NCBI GenBank assembly: GCA_003439945.1
Contig: QVRM01005435.1
Location: 62,001 to 126,000 of the forward strand
Length of the DNA stretch: 64,000 bases
Direction of reading: 5' to 3'
Source: Dermanyssus gallinae
Lineage: Eukaryota > Arthropoda > Arachnida > Mesostigmata > Dermanyssidae
Below are positions 33,291 through 43,089 of the stretch, in pieces (position 1 is the first letter of the stretch; each line of letters opens with the position of its first letter). A program made the translations under genes and the position numbers. The notes beneath the pieces were generated by a model. It saw only the letters and a list, made by a program, of their open reading frames with translations, made no database searches and was not told the DNA's origin.

Positions 33291-33552
33291 ATCTTGCCGT
33301 CTTGCCGTCAACTTGCCATCGGAAGAAGACGACAGAGCACTTTGTGCAATCCACGGATGCTCCATCGCCTCTGTCAGCGAGATTCGGTGACTCGGTAACT
33401 TGGCGAGCAGCTTGTTGATTAAATCCCTCGCTGAATCCGCCACATACTACGGAAAAGTGACGCTCTGGTTGCACCCCCGAATCACTCGATGGGAATGGAG
33501 TGCTACCAGTAAGAAATTCAAACGTGGCAACACCAATACACCATAAATCGAC
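33291..33552 (-). pseudogene. Aurora-like kinase pseudogene, exon 3 (C-lobe)
   Basis: Begins after a good acceptor (TTTTAG|GTC): VDLWCIGVATFEFLTGSTPF is kinase subdomain IX and its neighbour. In another frame come VTFP, a stop, then YVADSARDLINKLLAKLPSH and SLTEAMEHPWI, the end of an Aurora-type kinase domain. A frameshift and a TAG in place of the usual acidic codon (FPE) kill it. After HPWI the frame runs straight into LINE sequence, so the natural C-terminus is lost or displaced. Confidence 0.8.
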
Positions 33553-33708
33553 CTAAAAGAAAATTAGTGAGTAAAGAACATTAGTTTCGCACTTGTTTTG
33601 TGTAATATCGTAACGTACTTGACAAGCGCTTACGTTCGAGCAGAACCTCGAAACCTCACACGGTCTGACTAGCTATACCTTTGAACGTATAGTGGCTGCG
33701 GGGCCTTG

Positions 33709-33713
<5 letters not shown>

Positions 33714-33756
<43 letters not shown>
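33714..33756. repeat. (TA)n microsatellite
   Basis: TA tract inside the kinase intron. Confidence 0.95.
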
Positions 33757-33760
<4 letters not shown>

Positions 33761-33763
33761 ACA

Positions 33764-33786
33764 TACAATAACTAATAATGAGCATA
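33764..33786 (+). repeat. Left direct repeat flanking the CR1-type LINE
   Basis: CATACAATAACTAATAATGA plus G. The same 21-mer stands at about 38402-38422, just after the 3' end of the LINE. It looks like a target-site duplication bracketing the insertion, though the right side also contains imperfect extra copies. Confidence 0.65.
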
Positions 33787-34292
33787 CATACTTAATTATA
33801 TTTTCTGCTTCGACACCAAAATAGATGGTCAATGAGTGAGCTTCTAAGAAAAGTGACAGTTTAGCTGTGTAAACTCTTCAATCCCTGTGTACGTCCTGTG
33901 GTCTGAGACCCCTATACATCAGAATTACCTTGTTCTCAAGTTACACTCTGTGTATCTCTCAATCTGTGCTCACAAAAAAACACGTGGATCTCACCTGTGA
34001 CTTCATCTGCTCCACAATCTGCGTAAGATTGCAACTACCTGCTGTTGAAGTGTCCGCACTGAACTCAAGCACCCAGTCATACCGCGATCCTAGGGATAAC
34101 AATTTTGTTACATCAAAAATTTACTTTTTCGAACTTCAGCTAAATATAACTGAGTGGTAAGAATGGAACAACAAGCTGTGGTACATTGTGACACATTGTG
34201 AGATTGTGTGATACCGTTGCTCCCTTCGAACAAGCAATTCAGCGCGCACCAATAACACCAATAACAACAATAGCAACGAACAGCTGACTCGT
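33787..34292 (+). other. Probable 5' UTR of the CR1-type LINE
   Basis: No open frame of note. It lies between the left direct repeat and the first ATG of ORF1. Its assignment rests on that position only. Confidence 0.4.
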
Positions 34293-35687
34293 ATGTCTGA
34301 CAACAAAACAGCTGGAACAAAACGAACGATGATGGAAAATTATGATAACAATGGAAACACGAAGAAACCACGTAATGTTACGCCGAAGTGCCCGAACTGC
34401 TCACGAGCCATCGGTCGACCGTCATCTATTCAGTGCACTAAATGACACCTAAGTGTCCATCTTGCCAAGTGTACAAGACTCTTTTACGCCGAAGCCAGGC
34501 AAAAAGACGTCATGAAAAATTTCAAATGTAATATTTGCGATCCACCCGCTATTGAGGATGAAGGTGGGATGATTATTGCTGATGATAAGACCGACCTTAT
34601 GACGATCTGGTCTCTAGTTGATCAGGTACAAAAAGTGAACGTTACCGTCCGAACTCTGGTTTCGAAAAATTATATCCTACTGGAAAGAAATCAGCTGTTA
34701 GAGAAGAAAATGGACAAGCTATTGAGTAATCAAACTATAATTCAGAGTATGAGTACTAGGCCTTAAGTGGCGGCGTGGTCTAGGGGACTAGTGCGCTAGT
34801 CATGGTTGTCATCTACCGGGGTGTCGCCGGTTCGACCCCTGTTGTTGATCGAATTTTCTTTGAGCGATGCTCATTGAGAATAGATGATAAACCATACCGC
34901 TGAGAGTCAGCGGCCATGCTGCCACAAGGACTGTTGGGGAAACCCTAGATATCTTAACATGTCCGGCCCTCGGTGCACTGAAGATATACCTCAGGTTAAG
35001 TTCCAAGCCCGTAGGGGACGGAAGATAGTCTAGAATTAAAAACAACCTCCTTAAAAAATGTTTCTAATTCAAGGCCTGTAAGCGCCCGCTCCGACAGCCA
35101 AGAAAAGCCGACAAAGTCAGCAGAGAGGTACAAAGATTGGTACATCTGAGAGTTATACATACAGCTGATCCCAAAATAGATCGCAGTCTAGAGGGCGTCT
35201 ACAGTTTTAAAACAATTTTCGCACTATCTCAAATCGTTCACACACGACTGCCGGTAGTAAAGAAAACCGAAACCGCAGACGCGTTCTTGTAGTCCAAAAT
35301 CAAAAAGAGCAAGAACCGAACGCTTTGCCTAGTGTTTCTGTACGACTTCGCACGGAACGCATTTTTGTGTCAGGTCAAGAACGAGGACTTAAAGCAAGCA
35401 TGCTCCATGGCCACCTGTCGAAATCAGGGGTGTACCCGATTGTGGTGAAGAAGATAAAAACTCGTTTTGCCCACTACAGCTCCTTCTATGTTGAAGTTCC
35501 AGATACAGACGTAAATAAGATGTTCGATCAAGAGGTGTCGAATGAAGGTGCCGTAGTCAAAACCTTCAATGGACGAGTCTGGTGTGATGGAGATGTACCC
35601 ACACCAATGACTGAGCGAGGCACATCGCCGGTCATCAACCCTGGTAACGGACATGCAATGGAACTCAGATACGGCACCGAATCGTGA
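34293..35687 (+). pseudogene. CR1-type LINE ORF1, interrupted by a SINE
   Basis: Starts at the ATG at 34293 (SDNKTAGTKRTMM). A zinc-finger module of PHD style follows: CPNCSRAIG ... SIQCTK, then a TGA exactly where the partner Cys of KCHL is expected, then HLSVHLAKC and FKCNICD. A heptad-like stretch (VDQVQKVNVTVRTLVSKNY and on) suggests a coiled coil. A SINE splits the frame at 34766. Beyond it the C-terminal part (FVSGQERGLKASMLHGHLSK, then KTRFAHYSSFYVEVP) matches the ORF1 C-terminal domain of CR1-like elements. It ends at 35687, overlapping the start of ORF2. ORF1 proteins bind the LINE RNA. Confidence 0.82.
34766..35030 (+). mobile_element. SINE family B, long copy, inside LINE ORF1
   Basis: tRNA-like head GGCGGCGTGGTCTAGGGG with B box GGTTCGACCCC. 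The middle contains CCGCTGAGAGTCAGCGG, and the 3' part (AAACCCTAGATATCTTAACA then TGTCCGGCCC) is shared with the minus-strand copy at 23.95-24.14 kb. It inserted after the LINE did, since it interrupts LINE coding sequence. The 3' edge is approximate. Confidence 0.85.
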
Positions 35688-37323
35688 AGTAAATATTGAA
35701 CTCAAATGTATATCTATAAACGCCCGATCACTAGCCAAACCTAGAGCTATCGACTGTCTACATGCGTTTATGGAATCTAATAAGACTGATATTGCGTTTA
35801 TTACTGAAACTTGGCTAACCGACAGGATAACGTCTGCTGAGTTGGCTGCCTGTGGAAGATACGAAGTCTTCCGTAAGGACCGTGTTGGACCTACAGGTGG
35901 AGGCGTTGCACTTCTAGTGAATTCTAAGCTTCCCTGCGCTGAGGCCAACCTAAGCAACACTTGCTCTGAATTAATTGCGGCAGATTTATTACTGGTAGAA
36001 AAAAGAGTACGACTTGTCTGTACATACCTCAGTCCGACCCGCTCGCATCTTGAGCGGACGACAAGATTAGAGAATCTGATTGCTGATCTACAGAACATCG
36101 TAGCTGGCCACATAAGCGTTGTTCTCTCCGGCGATCTAAATCAACCTAAGATAAACTGGTCTGGTTGGTGTACTGTAACATCATCACGACAAACCGAAGA
36201 ATCGAATAACAGTGCACTCTCAATTCAGGAAAGATTTCTTCAGTTTTGTTGTGAATCTGGCCTGAAGCAACTTGTCGCTGCTCCCACTCGTGGACAGAAC
36301 TTACTGGACATCGTCCTGGCAAATGATGACTCAGTTGATAACATTTCTGTATCAGTACCGCCAATAGCCAGCGATCACCAAATGATTACATTCACCATAT
36401 CGTGCGGTTCTATCACCCCTGATGCCTGTAATCTCTGGTAAGACTATGACAAAGGTGACTACGAAGGGATGATCACTAATCTAACTAATCTCTGGCATTC
36501 AACGGGTCAACCGCCAACTGAATAAAGCCGCGCAGAAAAACGGCCCAGCGCTACAGAACGAGCTGAAGAGAATGCTGCATAGAAAACGAATTATGGAAGA
36601 GAGCAGTGTCGCGCAGTCGACTGCTCCCAATGCTGTGCACAAATACGTGCAGAAGCGTATGAGGATCAAGGACAATCTTGCCTCGATTAGAAGACCCGAC
36701 GGTACAATCGCCACTGACGACCAGGAGAAAGCAAAATTCTTAGAAATGTTTTTGCAGCTACCTATCCCACATATGAGAAACTGCAGACGCAGAACTCACA
36801 CGTTGCTCCACCTATACCAACGCCGACGCCCGAAAATATGAGCGTTGTGAACGACGTCGATGCATCTCCTGAAAACATCCTAAAGCATCTCCTCAGGCTT
36901 GCCAACAAGCGGAGCGCAACCCCTGACGGTATTCCAGCTTTTGTCTATGAAAAATGTGACTACGACGTATGCGTTCCTTTTTTTATGATTTTCCGCCGAT
37001 TCTTGAAGGAAGAAACTGTACCTAGTCTCTTTCGGTGTGCTATTGTATGTCCAGTACACAAACGCGGAGACGAAAGTGATCCGATTAATAAAAGGCCAGT
37101 ATCACTCACCTCCGTCCCATGCAAACTATTTGAGAAGGCCATCGCCGAAGAGATCTATCGAAACGCAAATGCACAAGGCCTTAGTTCGAGGGAAAAATTT
37201 GCGTATCGTCCCGCTCACTCGACGCTGTTGCAACTGCTCGAAACCCAAAATGACTGGTGTCTGTATTTAAATGATGGAAGAGCATTTGACTGTGTGTACT
37301 TAGATTTTAAATCTGCCTTCTAA
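35653..37323 (+). pseudogene. CR1-type LINE ORF2: endonuclease and first half of reverse transcriptase
   Basis: From the ATG at 35653: an APE-type endonuclease with SINARSL, the catalytic Glu in ITETWL, GGGVALLV, LSGDLNQPKINW and finally IASDHQMI. It appears complete up to a TAA at 36439. Another frame then carries the linker, and from 36838 the reverse-transcriptase N-terminus follows: KRSATPDGIPAFVYEKC, CPVHKRGDESDPINKRPVSL, RPAHSTLLQLLE, VYLDFKSAF, then a stop at 37321. ORF2 nicks the target and copies the element RNA. At least three frame breaks make this copy inactive. Confidence 0.9.
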
Positions 37324-38346
37324 GCACCACACACTGAAAGCTGCTTAAGCTCCTGCCGCAATGCGGAGTTGGTAGTCGTATAGTTCATTGGATTAGGGCT
37401 TTTCTGTCGGATAGACTTTTAGAGTTAGGGTAAATAATTGCCTATCATCAACAACAGATGTCAAATCTGGTTGTCCCCAGGGTATCATACCTAGGTCATT
37501 AATGTACATATTGTATACTGACTCTATGAAACACATAATACCTCAACATGTGCAGGTAAAGATATACGCTGACGCATGTAAAAATGTATACACCTGTAGA
37601 TAATGTAAATCATATTGTTTTTTTCCAAGGAACACTGGACACATTTACAGAATGGTGCAAGGGACTTGATCTTAAACTGTCGGTGGATAAGTGTGCTGTC
37701 CTTCACTTTGGCCACAACAATCCTGCACATGTATATATACATTGGGCACTAAGGAGTTAACTGCAAAAATATCTATGAAAGACCTAGGTGTGTTAACGGC
37801 ATCCAATTTAAACTATGCTCCTCACATTCCAGTAGCAACGTCGGCTACGAAAAGAATGAACTGAGTTCTGCGTTCCTTTGTGATCAAACAACCCTCTCTG
37901 TATGCAAGACTATATAAACAATATGTTCTCCCGATTTTGGTATATGCCTCACCTATGTGGAATCCAGGTTATTCTCGTGATAAAAAGATACTGGCCGGTA
38001 TTCATAAAAAGTTTGTTAAACGTGTTGCATATCGTTGTAACATTAGCGAAAACGATGTTAAATGCGGCAATATTGTTGAAATGTTAGATCGAATTGACAT
38101 ACGCACGTTTACTCGCATATGTAAACGGGCCGAGCAAGCAGTGAGATTTTTAACATGAATCCTACAAACACTCGCTCGAGAATCAATATCCAGGCCAAAA
38201 TGATTGCCAGGAAAGCGATCGTTAACAAAATGTTTGCATGGCGCTTAGTCCATAAGCTTAATCATGTACAACCAGCCGCCTGAAGGCCGACTTGCGATAA
38301 CCTTCTTCTGTGATCTCAATAAAGCCTCCCTGCTAAAGGGTGTGTG
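37324..38346 (+). pseudogene. CR1-type LINE: rest of reverse transcriptase and 3' end
   Basis: Heavily broken. Near 37650-37700 TFTEWCKGLDLKLSVDKCAV (thumb region) is legible in one frame. From 37880 the region PSLYARLYKQYVLPILVYAS then PMWNPGYSRDKKI ends in NKMFAWRLVHKLNH. The 3' UTR contains AATAAAGCCTCCCTGCTAAA and ends GGGTGTGTGAATATATA. A roughly 93% similar copy of the last 200 bp lies inverted at 49.50-49.69 kb. Confidence 0.85.
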
Positions 38347-38401
38347 AATATATACAATAATTAATAATGAGTAATAACTAATAATGAGAATAATGAGCAT
38401 G

Positions 38402-38422
38402 CATACAATAACTAATAATGAG
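38402..38422 (+). repeat. Right direct repeat flanking the CR1-type LINE
   Basis: Repeats 33765-33785 exactly over about 21 bp (ACAATAACTAATAATGAG core). Between the LINE end and this repeat are further loose copies of AATAATGAG. Confidence 0.65.
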
Positions 38423-38433
38423 ACAACACATAC

Positions 38434-38675
38434 CTAGTGGTCGTATTCTGATTGTAAAATCATTTCAGGTGGCATGTAAAAAAAAATGTAATCAGGTGTT
38501 CCGCACACCGCCCTTTCGGACGGTGCTTGAATTCTGCAGCCGAAATCGGCCAGTTTTCGGACACCCTCGTCGTCCAGCAGCATATTCTCGGGTTTAATAT
38601 CCCTGATAATAATACCTTTCGCATGGCAGTAAGAGACCGCATTCATCAGTTGCTACGCGAAACGCCCTCGGACTT
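38434..38675 (-). pseudogene. Aurora-like kinase pseudogene, exon 2 (catalytic loop and activation segment)
   Basis: Minus strand: SEGVSR, a frame break, then [12 protein letters not shown], the catalytic loop [17 protein letters not shown], the DFG motif ([15 protein letters not shown]), VCGTPDY, and [12 protein letters not shown]. The IQAPSxR..CGTxDYxPPEMI pattern is typical of Aurora kinases. Lesions: His of the HRD motif is Ile, a T-rich insertion adds about four residues (IFFY) between DY and PPE, and the last codon is TAG. It ends in a consensus donor (TAG|GTATGT), in phase with exon 3. Confidence 0.83.
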
Positions 38676-39101
38676 CTTTTTGGAAAGAGCAAAGCATTAC
38701 AATAAACATTTTAGACTTTTCGATTTTTTTTTTGAAAGAGATAATATTGCTGATCTCTAACCCAGTGCATGCAAGAAACCTCGGTCTCGTTAACAGACAA
38801 ACAAAACTAACTAAATAGTCATTCTGCTTTTTTGTCGTCTGCTATCGGTGAGTACGGTCGTACATTGGTGTTACTCTCAGATATGATTAAATTAAAACAT
38901 CTAGTAATATTTGACTTATTTGAGCTGGTAGCAAGCACTGCTTCTCGAACAGTCTAAGATCATAGTGTTGTCTATATTTGTCACTGGGGTTGAGCTCACA
39001 TTTCCAAAAAGACAAAGCTGGCGACAAAACGGTGTAGAAATTCGGGACCTGACGATTCGGACGAGTTCCATTCGCCGGATCCAAAGCCAAAACCGAAAAG
39101 A
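38676..39101. other. Kinase intron sequence, nothing recognised
   Basis: AT-rich. No open frame with a known domain. Confidence 0.4.
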
Positions 39102-39270
39102 ATGGATAAATCGACGCCTCCTCCGGGAGGCTCGCATGATCCAGTAGAAGCATCACCGACTGGAAGTTCACAAGGCAAAACGCCCTCGAAGCCTAAGATC
39201 AATTCGTTTGCGCAGCAGGGAAAATCTGGTACTGCAGCACCTGCAGCTGTTGATAGTCAAACTGGCTGCT
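39102..39270 (+). pseudogene. Possible N-terminus of Jockey/R1-type LINE ORF1
   Basis: ATG frame MDKSTPPPGGSHDPVEASPT, continuing Ser/Pro/Lys-rich to about KSGTAAPAAVD. Such disordered starts are typical of ORF1 proteins. I link it to the ORF1 resuming at 39.93 kb because both are on the plus strand and the intervening sequence contains another LINE's tail. This is inference. Confidence 0.4.
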
Positions 39271-39539
39271 GTAGTATCCACCACCCTAACGACCGGACGG
39301 CGACCGTTACGAGTTCGCTAGTCTTTCGCTCAAACAACATACGTCCTCTGCCTGGCTCGCACCAACGACTACTGACGCATTTATTCTCATGCCTCCTTAT
39401 ATACTCACAGATTGCTTGCGCATTTAGTAACTTCCCGCGTCTTCGCTACCGGTGTTCTATACGGCATCCTCCATTTGGCGCCCTGTAATTAGTTTGCTTC
39501 AGCATTGGCGCCAATAGACGAATGCTAGACTCTACGTCA

Positions 39540-39915
39540 GTTTTTACAAACAATATGTGTTACCAGTGATACTGTACGCGTCTCCTGTTTGGAATACAGG
39601 CCTTGCGAGAGACAAGAAACTCATCTCTATAATGCACAACAGATTTTTAAAACGCGTCGGATGCAGGTGCAATATTGACCTTAAAGAGATCGAATGTGAT
39701 TCAATTTTACAGCTTTTAAAAGACAACGATACCAAAATGTTCGATAAAATCTGTCAGAACGACAAAAGACTGCAATATTTTTTTAATAAGGTCGTAATAC
39801 CAACACGAAGTGGCGCAAATTTATACGCAAAAGCCACCGCAAAGAAAACCTTTGTAAACAGCCTTTTTGCATGGCGCAGTAGCCGCCAAGCACGCAACTG
39901 TAACAGGCCACAACC
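39540..39915 (+). pseudogene. CR1-type LINE ORF2 C-terminal fragment
   Basis: FYKQYVLPVILYASPVWNTG, then HNRFLKRVGCRCNIDLKEIE and NSLFAWRSSRQARN: the same post-palm region as at 37.9-38.3 kb, with a diverged sequence. It breaks off before a recognisable 3' UTR. It is probably an insertion into the larger Jockey/R1-type element. Confidence 0.8.
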
Positions 39916-39927
39916 ATCGATTTCGAC

Positions 39928-41202
39928 GTGCGCGAACGTGCAGAGCACGAAGAGTTCATGAACAACGATGATGCTGTGCACGTTCCAACGAAGGGAGAGA
40001 AGTTGCGAATTAAAGCCCGGCGGCTTGCAAAGAGGGATAGTCAGCGCATGTTGAAGAAATTCACGGAAGAACGAACGTCGAAATTAACAACATCAAAATT
40101 TGGTCAACACTGCGTCGAGCTCATAGCGATTGACGAGGACGGCGCTAAATTAGATGGTGGCTTTAAATCCAAACAGTTCCTGCCAATATACGTGGCGGTG
40201 AGAGCACATGTTCCTGGAGCAAATGTTCGTGTTAACAGTCGAAACAGGCTGGAGATATGGGTCAAGACTACGGAAGAGTTTGCGAAAGCAAAGAAATTTC
40301 AAATGTTGGGCGATATAAGGGTGGCTGTATGTAATAAACCTACACTGCCACAATGGGGAAGAATATACGGCGTGCACCCACAATTTTCCGAAGAAGAAGT
40401 AGCAGGAGTTCTCCAATCGCAAGGAGTCGTAGAAGTATGACGGGTACAATATAATGTCAAGGGCAGTGAAGGCGGTGACGGCACCCCACAGCTAGATAAG
40501 AGGAACACGTCGAAGATGGATATTCGTTTTGAAAGAGAGATTAAAGAACAAGTTGATATCTGCGGTGAGCTATACACCGTAGTTCTAAAGTCAACGACAA
40601 TGCAGTGCGTTTTTTGCCTGCGTTACGATCACAAAGCCTCTGCATGTCAGCGCAAAGGCAGCAAACTCTGCAAAAAATGTGGTACAGAGGGCCACATCAT
40701 GACGGAATGCACAAGTAGTAAAACATGGTGTGTCAACTGCCGAATGAGCCATCCGTCTGGAAGTAGAAGTTGCCCAGTGTACAAAACGTGGGCAAAGGCT
40801 CAACAAGTCCGACACACTCAAGTAATCGGCAGACAATGTGGCATTCCGGTTAAGGTTACGGAAATCAAACCTGACATAAAGTTGAATACACTCAACGCAC
40901 TGCAAGGAGAAACCAGCTGTGCGGGGGTAGTTAAACGTCAACTAGTTTAAGTTCTGCCAGATGGTGGCGAGCAAGTAGTTTGCAAGCTTCCAGTTGTCCC
41001 CGAAATCGGAAAAGCATCTAAGAAGACATCTCCAAAAAGCGAAAAGCCAACAAATCTAGGGCAGGAAATAAGTAAAGACAAGGCTCACAAATCCAAATCT
41101 GAGTTTGCAAAGGGAGCAGCCAAACTTAAGACTTTTGGTCAGGCATTAAGTTCTTCATTAGGCCGTGGCTTCAGGAGAACCCAGAGGTGGCCAAGTTGGT
41201 AG
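39928..41202 (+). pseudogene. Jockey/R1-type LINE ORF1 (gag-like, three zinc knuckles)
   Basis: One frame with two in-frame stops (TGA at 40438, TAA at 40948). It starts with a basic region (KGEKLRIKARRLAKRDSQRM) and runs through an RRM-like/gag domain to three retroviral-type knuckles: CVFCLRYDHKASAC, CKKCGTEGHIMTEC and CVNCRMSHPSGSRSC. A Lys/Ser-rich tail follows the second stop. Such proteins coat LINE RNA. The knuckle set and the endonuclease that follows place it with the Jockey/I/R1 group rather than CR1. Confidence 0.85.
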
Positions 41203-41279
41203 AACTCTTAGAGGCTGGAAGCGCTTTGGAGAGCCTCCTAGAGTTCATCTCTCAAAAGCATTCAGATGTCTAGTTTTCA

Positions 41280-42237
41280 TGCGCATTGGAATTGTGGATG
41301 GGGGCACACGAAGACTGCCGTCAATACGGCAAATGTGCATACAAGATAAACTGCTTGTGATCTGCCTAAACGAAGGCAATTTTAAAAACAACGGCATTGC
41401 TGAGGGATACGTATTTTATGGAGATACAACGTCAATAATAAATTCATCAACTTCTCTAGCCTCGATTATGGTTAGAAATTATATTCATCAATGCAGATTA
41501 GAGCTGCCTCACATACTAGGTGCGAGAAAATCAGGTGTCAAAATACAAATGGAACAACAGACTCTCAATATAGTGACAATATACCTGTCGCCAAACAGAG
41601 AAGTTGATATACCAATGATATTACCGCGCTCAAGGATATTTCAAACATCATAATCACCGGAGATGTTAACGCCAAAAACCCGATGTGGGGAAGCCCGACG
41701 ATGGATAGCCGAGGATTAGCAATAGCTGAACTAATGGAAAAACTGTCATTTACTGTATTAAATGATGAGAATCCAACGTTCATGCGCAATTACTCCAGTG
41801 GTTTTGTGAAATCGCACTTAGATATTGTGGCTGTTAGTGAAAACTTAACCCCTATCAGCAGACTGGGTATTGAACCAGTAGCGCTCATCTCGGACCACTG
41901 TAGATGCTTTCTATATATGAAGACTAACAAGGACAAATGGTGAACTATACAAATAACCGACTGGGAAAAGTATAGGACGATAATATTCTCAAACGTCACA
42001 ACCACTACCATGAAACATGAAATTGGCTCGATTTCTGGACGCAATTAGCAAGTTACGAAAACGATTTAAGAAGCACGGGTTTCTAAGTGACTATGTACGG
42101 TATAAATTCCTTAGAAAAGCGGCTCTGTCGTACTCAAGAGAACTGCAGGACGTACTGAATAAAAAGTATGTGTCAACATTGAGTCAAACAACGCCTCTTA
42201 CAGACGTGCGGCGGTGGATACTGGATCAATTCTAGTG
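41280..42237 (+). pseudogene. Jockey/R1-type LINE ORF2, endonuclease and linker only
   Basis: Frame pieces give the endonuclease: KLLVICLNEGNFKNNGIAEG, SIMVRNYIHQCRLELP, LNIVTIYLSPNREVDIP, then in another frame ITGDVNAKNPMWGSPTMDSR, GFVKSHLDIVAVS and ALISDHCRCF. A linker frame follows (SKLRKRFKKHGFLSDYVRYK to TPLTDVRRWIL). In the ICLNE motif the Glu is kept, and SDH is intact, but frameshifts and stops disable the whole. No reverse transcriptase follows; the sequence passes into a short region ending in AATAAA and an A-run. Confidence 0.82.
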
Positions 42238-42398
42238 ATCTAGTGATGTAAGTTAGCATGGGACAAGTGTTGTAATTATCAGCGAAACATGTACAAGTTG
42301 TGAGACAAGATATCGGATATTAAAACGACTAAAGCGTAAAATGTACACCTGTGTAGTGGGTCTCTGATGTGAGACTTTCCTGATTATATATGTAATTA

Positions 42399-42418
42399 AT
42401 AAACATCCATAAAAAAAA
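42399..42418 (+). promoter_or_regulatory. AATAAA plus A-run at the end of the truncated LINE
   Basis: AATAAACATCCATAAAAAAAA, 160 bp after the last recognisable LINE codon. It resembles a polyadenylated retrocopy end, implying that the reverse-transcriptase part was removed internally. Confidence 0.45.
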
Positions 42419-42530
42419 GTCATTGCCATGCTGACTGGAAAGTGACATCATTGTTATAAGCGGTTATGCAGGCTGAGAGCTTAGCGACAGTTGCTGGTAG
42501 CGTCGCACTTAGCGGAGAAAGAAAAATTTG

Positions 42531-42612
42531 AACGTTTGCGTTCAATACTACTTATTACAAACACATTACGTGACAAGTTGTGTCAAGTGTTTTCTGACTA
42601 AGGTCGACCTAT
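42531..42612 (+). repeat. Dispersed repeat, inverted partner of 27.72-27.80 kb
   Basis: AACGTTTGCGTTCAATACTA, then CTTATTACAAACACATTACG and TGACAAGTTGTGTCAAGTGT. Similarity to the reverse complement of 27716-27800 stops near GTCGACCTATAA. Confidence 0.88.
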
Positions 42613-42715
42613 AAATACTTCATATGTAAACATTAAAATCTACGATTTAGCTATAAATACTTCATATGTAAACATTAAAATCTACGATTTAGACGTTAAA
42701 ATGTACGTTTTTTGC
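42613..42715. repeat. Tandem duplication of about 42 bp
   Basis: ATAAATACTTCATATGTAAA followed by CATTAAAATCTACGATTTAG occurs twice in a row, then a partial third unit (GTTAAAATGTACG). Confidence 0.92.
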
Positions 42716-42735
42716 TATGAATATGCTTTAAATAC

Positions 42736-42873
42736 CTCGTATAGCGATCCCCCCGGAGCGTAGTCGATAACGAGGCATACACTGCTCTTATGCTGAAACG
42801 ACTCGTAAAAACTTATAATGTTGGGATGACTCAGTTGAATTGCCGTGAACACCCTTTTCCAAGTCTGGCTGTC
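42736..42873 (-). pseudogene. Aurora-like kinase pseudogene, exon 1 found here (N-lobe)
   Basis: On the minus strand, TWKRVFTAIQLSHPNIISFY, then ESFQHKSSVCLVIDYAPGGS and LYE. This covers the end of helix C, the HPNI motif, the hinge (VIDYAPGG) and the start of helix D of a Ser/Thr kinase. It is bounded by an acceptor-like ACAG and a donor (GAG|GTATTT), in phase 0 with exon 2. No stop lies inside. The glycine-loop and VAIK-lysine exon was not found upstream. Confidence 0.78.
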
Positions 42874-43053
42874 TGTCTGTCAGAACACAAAATTAATTTA
42901 TGCATGTTTTTATGCTGTGTTAAATATTGAGATCTCGCCGGAGTGCATATGTAAACTTTGTGGCCGTCCGTGTGATCCATATCACCTTCAGCGTTGCGAA
43001 AATGCCTATGATAAATATGTATAAACCAATCCTTGGTTAATAAAACTAAACTG

Positions 43054-43054
<1 letters not shown>

Positions 43055-43087
<33 letters not shown>
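43055..43087. repeat. (TA)n microsatellite
   Basis: Pure TA tract. Confidence 0.95.

Positions 43088-43089
<2 letters not shown>

Noticed and set aside
42736..42873. The kinase exons as a functional gene
   Set aside because: Two frame breaks, two stop codons within coding exons, an altered HRD motif and loss of the C-terminus make an active kinase very unlikely, although splice sites survive.
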